Source of the DNA: Chloroflexota bacterium
Lineage (GTDB): Bacteria; Chloroflexota; Anaerolineae; Aggregatilineales; Phototrophicaceae
Length of the DNA stretch: 64,000 nt
Assembly: GCA_011525385.1 (NCBI GenBank)
Contig: WTGF01000009.1
Coordinates: 1 to 64,000, forward strand
Reading direction: 5' to 3'
Shown: piece after piece, positions 1-8,700 of the stretch
How positions within the stretch are numbered: the first letter of the stretch is position 1
How the letters are laid out: the number at the start of each line of letters is the position of its first letter
Translations under genes and position numbers: made by a program
The notes under the pieces: generated by a model
Told to the model about the DNA's origin: nothing
Database searches by the model: none
What the model saw: the letters and a program-made list of their open reading frames with translations, nothing else

Positions 1-120
1 ACTTTGCGGAATATGTAATAATTTGTTGATTTTCGCAATGATCGACTCCCTTTTTGTATTGTTTCGGTACTGTTTCTGTTATCTATGTGTGTGATTTGCA
101 GTAGCGGACAGGCCTTACAG
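1..120. repeat. Dispersed repeat A, copy 1 (inverted relative to copy 2)
   Basis: Read on the reverse strand, this stretch matches 34892-35010 almost end to end with one single-base indel. Shared blocks include GTCCGCTACTGCAA, AGTACCGAAACAATACAAAA and AAAATCAACAAATTATTAC. Identity by eye is roughly 80-85 percent. The copy begins at the window edge, so the element may extend further left. No open reading frame is shared between the copies. It is followed by AT-rich non-coding DNA. Confidence 0.85.
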
Positions 121-311
121 ATCGTCATTTTATTCGTGATATTTGCTGTCAGAGTGGGTGAATAATGACGAAATTTGATACAGTGCTAATTATGCCAAAA
201 TATTAAAATACACCCTGATATAGTAATGCGACTGAGTATACTGGGGCGAATTTGAAATCGCTGCGCCCGCCTGACAATCTGGACGCCTAAGGTTCTAACA
301 TAAGGGCCGCC
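121..311. other. AT-rich non-coding leader of the glycosylation island
   Basis: With repeat A this makes a gap of 311 bases before the first gene. It contains an imperfect stem-loop whose outer arms are CGTCATT at 123-129 and AATGACG at 164-170. Several AT-rich stretches could serve as promoters, but none has a convincing -35/-10 pair. A TAAGGG at 301-306 could be the ribosome binding site of the TTG-started gene that follows. Confidence 0.5.
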
Positions 312-1361
312 TTGCTGGCCGTCCAGTCCGGCAGCAGTGGAGATCTAGTTGCGGAGACGGATTTGCGACACCATAGAAGGACTCTTGTTGGCACTGTTGC
401 AGGTTTGGCTATTGCAGCGCTGCTGGTTAGTCGCGTAGAACTTGAAGCGCTTTTGTCGACCCTGTTGAGCGCGGACTATCGTTTTCTTGTGATCAGCCTC
501 TTGGTTTTCCTGTTAGGGCTTTTTACCAGGGCATTGCGCTGGCAAGGTTTGCTTGCTGGTCAACTGCCATTGCATCGCGCCTTTAACATCATGAATATCG
601 CATACCTGGTAAACGGCGTCATTCCACTGCGAATCGGCGAAGTTGCTCGCCTGTTCTTGACCGCGCGCGCCAACAAGCAAATTCCCCTGATGTATACAGG
701 CAGCACCATCTTGGTCGAGAGGCTGCTGGATGTATTGGGAGTTGCGCTGTTGGCGATGATCGCCACGGTCGTCGCGCCGGTGAGCGTTGAGCTGCGGCAT
801 CTAGCCATCCTGGGAGCGATATTGTCCCTAAGCGGATTCGTCGCGCTCTTGATAATGGCCCGTTGGCGCGGATTTACCGATAAGGCGATCCGACGCATCT
901 CCGATGCGCTGCCTCTCCCCGAGGGACTAAAGCCGGAGAAACTTGCTCGCGAATTTCTGGACGGTCTGCAACCCACCCTTGAATTCGCTCCTTTAGCGCG
1001 CGCGCTCATCTGGACAGCGATCAGTTGGCTGCTTTCAGTGATCACGAATTATGTATTGATGCTAGCCTTTTTTGATCAGGGCGATTGGGTCGCGATTATG
1101 TTTTCCATCGCTTCCGCTTCATTTGCTATTGCGATTCCGTTAGTTCCGGGTAATCTAGGCGCGTATGAATTCTCCATAGTTGTAGCATTTACATTATTAG
1201 GGCACAAGGAACTGGACAAGATTACTGCCTTCGCCCTTGCCGTACACGCCCAGAATATTCTGGTCCACATCGTGACCGGCGGTGTTGGCTTGATATTCGA
1301 GGGTATCTCGCTGACGCAGTTGCGTTCCCATGTCCAAACTTTGGATCAACCATCCACGTAA
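312..1361 (+). CDS. UPF0104 / lysylphosphatidylglycerol synthase-type membrane protein (AglD-like)
   Basis: A polytopic membrane protein of 349 residues with about eight hydrophobic segments. It carries the family-typical stretch around residues 70-150: RWQGLLAG, then NGVIPLRIGEVAR, then a TILVERLLDVLG segment, which is the signature of the LPG_synthase_TM / UPF0104 family. Members such as archaeal AglD often sit in surface-glycan loci, where they are proposed to act in lipid-linked sugar transfer or flipping; the exact reaction is not settled. The start is TTG at 312 with TAAGGG five bases upstream; no ATG lies near. It ends 9 bases before the GT4 gene, so the two are probably co-transcribed. 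The family assignment is firm; the role is inferred from context. Confidence 0.8.
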   Translation: MLAVQSGSSGDLVAETDLRHHRRTLVGTVAGLAIAALLVSRVELEALLSTLLSADYRFLVISLLVFLLGLFTRALRWQGLLAGQLPLHRAFNIMNIAYLVNGVIPLRIGEVARLFLTARANKQIPLMYTGSTILVERLLDVLGVALLAMIATVVAPVSVELRHLAILGAILSLSGFVALLIMARWRGFTDKAIRRISDALPLPEGLKPEKLAREFLDGLQPTLEFAPLARALIWTAISWLLSVITNYVLMLAFFDQGDWVAIMFSIASASFAIAIPLVPGNLGAYEFSIVVAFTLLGHKELDKITAFALAVHAQNILVHIVTGGVGLIFEGISLTQLRSHVQTLDQPST

Positions 1362-1370
1362 GATTGATTA

Positions 1371-2546
1371 ATGAATTCTGGACACGCTGAAAACAGCCGC
1401 AAGCTGAAAGTTCTAATCACACTTCTTTACTACTATCCGCATCCCACCGGCCTGACGTACTACGTGCAGATGTTCGCTGAGGAATTGGCGCGTCGCGGCC
1501 ATGAAGTGACGGTACTCGCCTCCAGGCACGACAAAGAGCTGCCAAAGGAACCGGAGACGCATAACGGCGTGCGCATCGTGAGGGTCTGGGCCCCCATCCG
1601 GCTGAGCCGGGGCATGATATTGCCAAGCTATCCCTGGCATCTGCTTCGCCTAATGCGCCAGCATGACATCGTAAGCATACACACGCCAATGCTTGAAACT
1701 GCGCTGGTCAGTGTTTTAGCGGTATTGGCGGGCTTGAAGGTCATTCCGACACATCATGGGGATCTATTCCTGCCTGAGGGATTATTGAACAAAGCAATCG
1801 TGAAGCTGATGTACGCCATGTACGCCTTTATGGCCAGGCGCGCTCCATGTATCATAGGCTTCAGCGACGATTATGCCGAGAATTCCTACTATCTCCGTCC
1901 CTTCCGCGACAAGCTGGCAGTCGTTTATCCTCCTATTTCCATTCCCGATCCCAACCCGGAAAACGCTGCCAGACTCAGAAAGAAATGGCAATGTGACGAT
2001 GGCCCGCTGATTGGATTCGCCGGGCGCTTCGCGCATGAAAAAAGGCCTGATTTGCTCATAAAGGCGCTGGACATCATCAACCGAAAATATCCAAAGACTC
2101 GAATCGTCTTTGCCGGCGAGTACAACCTTAACTACGAAAATACCTGGAACCTTCAGAAGGAACTCGTCGAAAAGTACAAGTCGCAACTCATATTTCTGGG
2201 ACTGATCCGCGACAAGCAGGAAATGGCCAACTTTTACGCGGCCTGCGATGTGCTGGTCTTGCCGAGCAACAATGATTGTTTTCCGGCAGTTCTGGGTGAA
2301 TCCATGCTTTGCGGGACGCCGGTCGTCATGACGGACGTCTATGGCGGCCGCGTACCGGTTCAAGTAACCGGAATGGGGAAACTGGCCAAATCCGGCGACT
2401 GGAAATCAATCGGCAGGACCACGCTGGAAGTTCTGGATAACCGTGACAAATATATCAAACCCAAAGACTTCGTTGCCAAGCGCTTTTCCTTGCAAGACAC
2501 CTTCGATCGATTCGAATCTGTTTTGTTGGAGCACGCTCGCAAGTAA
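1371..2546 (+). CDS. Family 4 glycosyltransferase (GT-B fold)
   Basis: A soluble enzyme of 391 residues predicted to transfer a sugar from a nucleotide-sugar donor on the cytoplasmic side. The N-terminal half has the acceptor-domain pattern of GT4 enzymes (PHPTGLTYYVQMFAEEL and GHEVTVLA at about 23-55). The C-terminal donor domain has IGFAGRFAHEKRPDLLIKA, then VLPSNNDCFPAVLGESMLCG with the E-x7-E-like donor-binding region, followed by GTPVVMTDVYGG. It follows the UPF0104 gene by 9 bases and precedes a GT39-type gene, which fits assembly of a lipid-linked glycan later used by the membrane transferases. Donor and acceptor cannot be told from sequence. No good Shine-Dalgarno precedes ATG 1371, as expected for an internal operon gene. 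Confidence 0.85.
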   Translation: MNSGHAENSRKLKVLITLLYYYPHPTGLTYYVQMFAEELARRGHEVTVLASRHDKELPKEPETHNGVRIVRVWAPIRLSRGMILPSYPWHLLRLMRQHDIVSIHTPMLETALVSVLAVLAGLKVIPTHHGDLFLPEGLLNKAIVKLMYAMYAFMARRAPCIIGFSDDYAENSYYLRPFRDKLAVVYPPISIPDPNPENAARLRKKWQCDDGPLIGFAGRFAHEKRPDLLIKALDIINRKYPKTRIVFAGEYNLNYENTWNLQKELVEKYKSQLIFLGLIRDKQEMANFYAACDVLVLPSNNDCFPAVLGESMLCGTPVVMTDVYGGRVPVQVTGMGKLAKSGDWKSIGRTTLEVLDNRDKYIKPKDFVAKRFSLQDTFDRFESVLLEHARK

Positions 2547-2601
2547 TTCCGGATTCCCCGTTTGCAGCCCCGTTCGCTTGATACTAAGCTTACGGATGTG
2601 A

Positions 2602-5370
2602 ATGGCGCACAGGGACGGTCGCATGTTTCCAGACGACAGGGCTAGGCCGCGTCTTGACGAGAACGACAGGACTGAACCGAACAGTGACACGGCGGAACGC
2701 CGGTCATCCGCGGACGAATATAAACGCGAGTCCCCAAATCTGGCGGAAGAGATCGCCGAAACTCGAATTGAAGACCTGACGCTGGCCGAGCTTTTGGGAC
2801 GGTTTGCGCGATCGCCGCTTGTCACTTGGCGGCGCGCGAGAATGGCTATAGCAGGCGCCGAGTCCATTCTCGCTCCCAAGATTCCGGCTGGCGAGCAAGT
2901 GAACGTTGATCCCAAGCAGCAGGTCTCGATCCCGCGAATTGCCCGCGCGCTTCGCGGGGCGCAGCGTCTTCAACTGCTGTTCTTTACCCTGGCAATTGTC
3001 AGCGCGGTCATTGGCACAAATGCGCTGCTGGGTCCGGCCGGAGTCAGTCGCAGTGCCGAAAACACGCTGGAGGTTGGCGCTCCATTTCTCTGGATTGGAT
3101 TCCTTATCTGGTTGATCGGCGAAGCGGTTGGGAATCACGAGCAACTGCGAAGATGGTGGCGGCGCATGAGTCGATTGGACCGCATTCGTTGGTCGGCTCG
3201 CATAGTCCCGGTAGCGGCATGGCTGATGTCCTTGCAAGCAATTTCGGACTCCATGGCAGTCCCAAAAGAACAGTCTTTCGAGTTCCTGCTGATCGCCGCC
3301 GGGCGCTTTATCGCCGGTCTGATTTTCTGGTATCTGTTGGACTTTGTCGTCTGGCGGATCAAAGCCCGTTTGTCCACAACAGCGGTAACGAAGGGCGAAA
3401 GATCGGGCTTGCCCGAGTCACTCCCAAGCCCGATAGAATTTCCTTCACTTCGGGATCATATCAGTAACCGCCGGATCGGCCTCGCGGTTTTCTCGGCGCT
3501 TGCAAGCGCCGTTCTATGGATGAATACCAGCGGCAATCGAATTGAACCCCCTTTCATCGTGTTGTGGATTGTTTCCTCATTTGCCTGGGGGATGGTCTTC
3601 GCGCCGGCAAACTGGAACGCATTTGATTGGATCACGAGGTGGATTGACCGCTTCCGGCGCATTGATTGGCATGGAAACCGCCCGATCATCGTCGCCTTCG
3701 CTTTGATCATGGTTCTGGGGATAAGCTTCCGTTTCACGCAATTGGATAGCGTCCCGCGCGAGATGACCAGCGATCATGTGGAGAAAATCCAGGACGCATA
3801 TCGCGTCTCTACCGGTGACTACAAAATCTTCTTCCCCAACAACGGGGGACGGGAACCGGTACAAATGTATTTGCTGTCGATGCTGTCGGCGTTGCCCGGG
3901 CTCGGATTCGACTTCTATACGCTCAAATTCCTCGCCGTCGTGGAAAGCGCGCTCACCCTGCCACTGCTATTTTGGATGGGCATGGAGCTTCTCGGCGGCG
4001 ACCGTCCTCGGTTCAAGAAAGTGGTCGCTCTTTTGCTGATGGCGCTCGTCGCGTCAAGTTATTGGCACGTCATCGTCAGTCGCCAGGGCTTGCGCATTCC
4101 GCTAACGCCCCTAGTGACCGCGCTGCTGCTCGTATATCTTGCCCGCGCAATGAGATACAACAGGCGAAGCGATTACGTCAAGGCGGCGCTGGTTCTTGGA
4201 TTCGGGCTATATACGTACCAGGCGGTACGCATGCTGCCGGTGCTGATTGTCATCGGCGTATTCTTTGCAATCTGGATGCGAGCCGTCAGTTGGCGCCAGA
4301 GGCTACTCTACCTGGTTCATCTCGCGATCCTGGTTTTCGTATCGCTTATGGTTTTTCTGCCGATGCTGCATTTCTGGCTAGACTTCCCCAATTCCTTCTG
4401 GATGCGCACTTCAACACGACTATTGGGAGATCACCTGGCATTTGCGACAGTAGACGATGCCGTTGAGGCATTGAGCGCCAATATCCCCATTCTCATGCAC
4501 AATATCCGCAACGCCCTGCTCATGTACAACTGGAAGGGCGACATAGGCTGGTTTAACGGAGCTTCGGAACATCCAGTCATGGACACCTTGACCGGGGGCT
4601 TCTTGATCTTGGGAGCCGCCGCCTGGCTGGCAAGAATGATCAAATCGCGCGACCCCGTCGTTTGGTTCATGCCCGTCGTGATTCTCATCATGTTAATGCC
4701 AACCGCGCTGTCGCTGGCGCACCCGGAAGCGAATCCCAGCAACTCGCGCGCATTGGGAACTGTACCGGTCGTCTACCTGTTTGCCGCCTTGCCCCTAGCG
4801 ATGATAGCGGTTCGCCTCAAACGGTTGATCAAAGGCGGCAAAGGAATGATCGTCGCAATCGTCTTTGGAGTCGGGGTAGTTTTGCTCGCTAACCATCAAA
4901 ACAGCGAGACCTATTTCGATCGTTATGCGAATGCCTATTTGGGCCCGTCGTTTCCGCACAGCGAGGCCGGTAGAATCGTTCATGGCTTCGCAACCAGCGA
5001 CGGCGCGATTGGAAACGCCTGGTCCCTCGGTTTCCCTTACTGGTGGGACTACCGCGCGCTGGGAATTGAAGCCGGATATCCCTTGTGGCCCAACGATATG
5101 TACCCGCTGGAGAACTTGCCGCAAATACTTCGAAATGCCCGGCAGCGAAAGGGGGAACTCCGTCTGGACCCGAACAGAGACCTGCTGTTCCTTTTCAATC
5201 CTGCCGACGAGGGGGCCTGGCAGCGCTTGCGCGAGTGGTTCCCTCAAGGCCGCGCTACGACTGTCCAGTCATATCACCCCGAGGACAGATTTGTGCTCTA
5301 TCGCGTGCCGAGACTGGGTGAAGAGGGATGGGCAGCGTTCCTCGGGGGAAACGGCAGCGACCGGGGATAA
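2602..5370 (+). CDS. GT39-type (PMT/ArnT superfamily) membrane glycosyltransferase with N-terminal membrane extension
   Basis: A 922-residue polytopic protein. The first 125 residues are hydrophilic, residues about 126-370 hold several extra membrane helices, and the GT-C core begins near residue 370. The core shows the acidic motif expected in the first extracytoplasmic loop (REMTSDHVE at 386-394), followed by NNGGREPVQMY and a series of helices. A C-terminal soluble domain of about 150 residues follows. Such enzymes use polyprenyl-phosphate sugars to modify proteins or lipids on the outer face of the membrane. The N-terminal membrane extension is unusual for the family. ATG 2602 is used; an in-frame Met lies seven codons downstream and neither has a strong ribosome site. 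Confidence 0.75.
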   Translation: MAHRDGRMFPDDRARPRLDENDRTEPNSDTAERRSSADEYKRESPNLAEEIAETRIEDLTLAELLGRFARSPLVTWRRARMAIAGAESILAPKIPAGEQVNVDPKQQVSIPRIARALRGAQRLQLLFFTLAIVSAVIGTNALLGPAGVSRSAENTLEVGAPFLWIGFLIWLIGEAVGNHEQLRRWWRRMSRLDRIRWSARIVPVAAWLMSLQAISDSMAVPKEQSFEFLLIAAGRFIAGLIFWYLLDFVVWRIKARLSTTAVTKGERSGLPESLPSPIEFPSLRDHISNRRIGLAVFSALASAVLWMNTSGNRIEPPFIVLWIVSSFAWGMVFAPANWNAFDWITRWIDRFRRIDWHGNRPIIVAFALIMVLGISFRFTQLDSVPREMTSDHVEKIQDAYRVSTGDYKIFFPNNGGREPVQMYLLSMLSALPGLGFDFYTLKFLAVVESALTLPLLFWMGMELLGGDRPRFKKVVALLLMALVASSYWHVIVSRQGLRIPLTPLVTALLLVYLARAMRYNRRSDYVKAALVLGFGLYTYQAVRMLPVLIVIGVFFAIWMRAVSWRQRLLYLVHLAILVFVSLMVFLPMLHFWLDFPNSFWMRTSTRLLGDHLAFATVDDAVEALSANIPILMHNIRNALLMYNWKGDIGWFNGASEHPVMDTLTGGFLILGAAAWLARMIKSRDPVVWFMPVVILIMLMPTALSLAHPEANPSNSRALGTVPVVYLFAALPLAMIAVRLKRLIKGGKGMIVAIVFGVGVVLLANHQNSETYFDRYANAYLGPSFPHSEAGRIVHGFATSDGAIGNAWSLGFPYWWDYRALGIEAGYPLWPNDMYPLENLPQILRNARQRKGELRLDPNRDLLFLFNPADEGAWQRLREWFPQGRATTVQSYHPEDRFVLYRVPRLGEEGWAAFLGGNGSDRG

Positions 5371-5797
5371 GATACACGTTGAAACGTTATGCCAAGGGAA
5401 ACATCCATTTCTCTCAGTCGTATTCCGGGTTGCGTCTGGACTTGCGGGGTGGCCCCGTTTGCGACGGTGTATTTGCAAATGACTTTGTCATAGAATGGCA
5501 GAGGAACTACCATAGAGTAAGTGCGAGTAAGTAATGAGAATTGCGAAAACGCCGCTCTTCTACCCCATCCCCGGCCTTTCCCCGTATCAACGGGGAAGGG
5601 TGACCCGTCATCGCAGTTGGTTTTTTGCATGACTAACTCGGTTTTACTAGGTAGAAAACAAATGAAACAGGAATCACCGGGCATTTACGAAGCCACGCTT
5701 GAAACATGGGAATCCGATGCAGCGTCACGTAATGAATACTTGCGCAATTAATATCGGTGGCCACAAGGTTGCGGTCCAATAAATGAGGCGCCAATCG
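5371..5797. other. Non-coding gap with a REP-like hairpin
   Basis: A gap of about 425 bases between two glycosyltransferase genes. It contains a strong stem-loop (arms 5575-5584 and 5591-5600) followed by a T6 run near 5620, which could end transcription from the upstream genes. The rest shows no convincing gene. The small reading frame at 5521-5751 runs straight through the repeat hairpin and has no homologue I recognise. A separate promoter for the giant gene at 5798 is plausible but not identifiable by eye. Confidence 0.5.
5561..5600 (-). repeat. REP-like GC-rich hairpin repeat B, copy 1
   Basis: The reverse strand reads CCCTTCCCCG, a short loop, CGGGGAAAGG, then CCGGGGATGGGGTA. The same order (CTTCCC, loop, GGGGAAGGGG, CCGGGGGATGGGGTAG) is found on the plus strand at 35017-35060. 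The stem is 10 bp with one G-T pair and a 6-base loop at 5585-5590. This is the general form of REP-type intergenic repeats. It may also work as part of a terminator for the upstream operon. Confidence 0.7.
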
Positions 5798-8700
5798 ATG
5801 AGAAAAACCGCCATTACAGCGCTGTTTGTGACAATCATTCTGGTCTTCGCGGGAATCCTGCGTTTCACAGGACATAATTGGGACGACTTCTCTTATTCGC
5901 ATCCTGACGAGCGTTTCCTTTCCATCTTGTTGCTGCCGAACGTCGGCGGCAGGAACGAATTTACCTATGACCAAAGCAATTTTCCCAGCCAGAGCATCCT
6001 TGTAAAGAGCAGCCAGCAAGATCTCCCAGACCTTGCCGATCTGTCCGCCGTATTCGGAATCCGCATTGGCGCTGTAAGCGAGACGTTTTCGACGCAGGTC
6101 GCGAGTTGGATAGCGAGCGACAATCACGTCAGCATCTACGAACAGACAGCGCAGGCTTTGGAAGCGCTGCGAGCGAGCCAATTGGATGCGGTGATCGTTG
6201 ACGAGGGCTTGGGATCTAATTTCGCAGGCCTAAGCGTCGCGGCTACGTTGGATTCCCTGCAACTGCAATCGTTGCGATGTCGGCATCTATATCCCCGGAG
6301 CAACGGCATAGGCAATTACTTCGACGCGCGATGTTCTCCCCTGAATCCACATCAGGCGGGCCACGGCTTTTATGCCTATGGCACTTTTCCCCTGTTGCTG
6401 GCCCACTATGCCGGTGAATTCGTCCGTGATGCTACAGAGGCTGGATTGCCCTTGTTTGACTGGCAAGGCGGCCATCTTGTTTGGCGTGGGCTGTCGACGC
6501 TATTCGACTTGCTAACGATTGTCGTGATCTTCGCGCTGGGCAGCCGAATTCATGGCAGGTGGGTCGGACTTATCGCGGCCGCGCTGTACGCGGCGGCGCC
6601 ACTGGCCATTCAGAAATCTCACTACGCTACCACGAATGCGATGGCCGCCTGCCTGGTTACGTTTGCGCTTTACTTTGCGGTTGCCGTGCAGCAACGGGGA
6701 AGACTTTCGTCATACTTGCTGTTTGGCCTCGCCTGTGGCGCCGCAGTCGCCAGCCGCATGAACCTGGCGCCTCTGGCAGGTATCGTGGTCTTGGCCGCCT
6801 TCATCAATGTGGCGCCGGTCTTCGACCCAAGTTTGAATCGTCAGGAAAGAATGCAGATCCTGGCCTACCATTTCTTTGGATTGGTATTGGCGGGATTCGC
6901 CACCTTCCTGGCTTTTCGCCTGCTCAATCCCTATGCGTTTATGGGACCGGATTTCCTGGGCATAATGCCCAACGACCGCTGGTTGGAAAACGTGCGCGCC
7001 GCCAGTCACGGCGTGTCCGGCGTACAAGACTCGCCGCCCAACTGGCAATGGCTGTCGCGCGCGTCTTACTTTTACCCGCTTAAAGATATGGCGCTTTGGG
7101 CCATGGGACCGCCGTTGGCTCTGCTGGCCTGGTTCGGCTGGGGCTGGTCCGCCTATCGGATCGCGCGCATGCGCAAGGCGGCTCTGAACAACGTCCTGCT
7201 TGTGGTCTGGGTCGGCGCCTATTTTGTCTGGCTGAACCAGCTATGGCCCATGACGATGCGCTACTTTTTGCCCCTGTATAGCGCTTTGGCGGTATTGGCT
7301 GGCTGGGCAATCGTCCAGTTGATCCATTATGCGCGGCGCGCCGAGCGTGATTTTGTCGCGACGCGCGTCCTGCTGTCGATCCTTGGCGTCCTATTCGGCG
7401 CAGTAGGCGCATATCAGCTTTACATCGGTACGCAGGGTACGCAGGACGCGACCGCGATCACCGCGGCGGCCATCGGCGTAATACTGCTGTTGGCGGCTTT
7501 GCTTCCATTGCCGCGATCGAGCCGAGCCAGCGCGCTTGCCCTGTTCGCCATCGGCTTTACTGCGATTTGGGGGGTGATGTTCGGCAATGTCTACAGGCGC
7601 CAGACAACGCTTGTGCAGGCGTCGCGTTACTTGTTCAAGCACGTTCCCGGTGATTTTGCCATGCGCATCGACGGGGAGGAGGAATCATTGCCGCTGGTCA
7701 ACGTTGCTGTGGCGAATACGGGTTATTCGTCAGCCAACTTGCCCGACAACTTGCTCAAGGGCGTCACGCACTACCGCGAAGGCGCCGCCCGAAACAGCGT
7801 TTTTACGGCTCCTGCGAGCGGTTCGATCGCGACTGTTTTCGCGCCGCACCTGGGTGATCCGCTCGATGATCCAGAGCCGGAAAGACTGGAAATACGCGTA
7901 TATCCCGAAGGCGACAATCAACTGCTAGCGGAGGCGGTCCTGGAAGCCAACTTGGCGCGACGCGATCATCCGCTGGGCAATAGCTATGAAATCCCCTTCG
8001 CCATGCCTTGGCAAGTGGAGGCGGGGGAACGGTATGTATTTGAAGTCCTTGCGGCAGAAGGCAGCGGCGACATCATCGGATCGGGTTCTGTCGTTCTGAC
8101 GGAAGGCAGTTGGGACAACACTGTTACAGGTACATTGACCTGTCAATTGCCCGAGGATCTGGCGCTGGTTGCCCGTCCCGCCTCGGGACTCGTCCGCAGC
8201 GAGGACTGTCGCGGCAAATTCGCCTTTAGCGCTTTGGTCAATTCATACGATCAGATTATGTCCTTCCCGGTGGACAATCAAAGCAAATATGAAAATATCT
8301 TGCACACGCTGGAAGTTGGCGACTACCTCACGATTGCCAGCAACCGCTTTTACGACACAGAATCGCGCAATCGCATGCGTTGGCCCCTGACGACGCTTTA
8401 TTATGAGAAACTCTTTGCGGGCGAGTTGGGTTACGAGCTTGTTGCCCTTTTCGACGAGCCCTTCCAATTGGGACCTTGGCGGGTCTCCGATCAGCACCTG
8501 CCTATATTTGATTCTCCCGCCTGGCTGAACGAGATCGAAGGCGATGAAGCCTTTCACGTATACGATCATCCGGCCGTTTTTGTCTTTCGCAAATCGGAGG
8601 GCTATTCGAGCGCGAAAGTAAAGGCGGCACTCTCTTCAGTGTCGCTGAGGCAGACGCACGAGCTGTCAAGAGACTCCAATAGCGCGGACAGGCTGGGTGT

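Noticed and set aside
3972..4466. Larger alternative frames inside the glycosyltransferase genes (also 10354-11130, 18819-20024 and similar)
   Set aside because: They overlap genes with clear family motifs and show Arg/Pro-rich shadow composition.
5521..5751. Small frame in the 5.4-5.8 kb gap
   Set aside because: Its translation is largely that of the REP-like hairpin, a common artefact of intergenic repeats.
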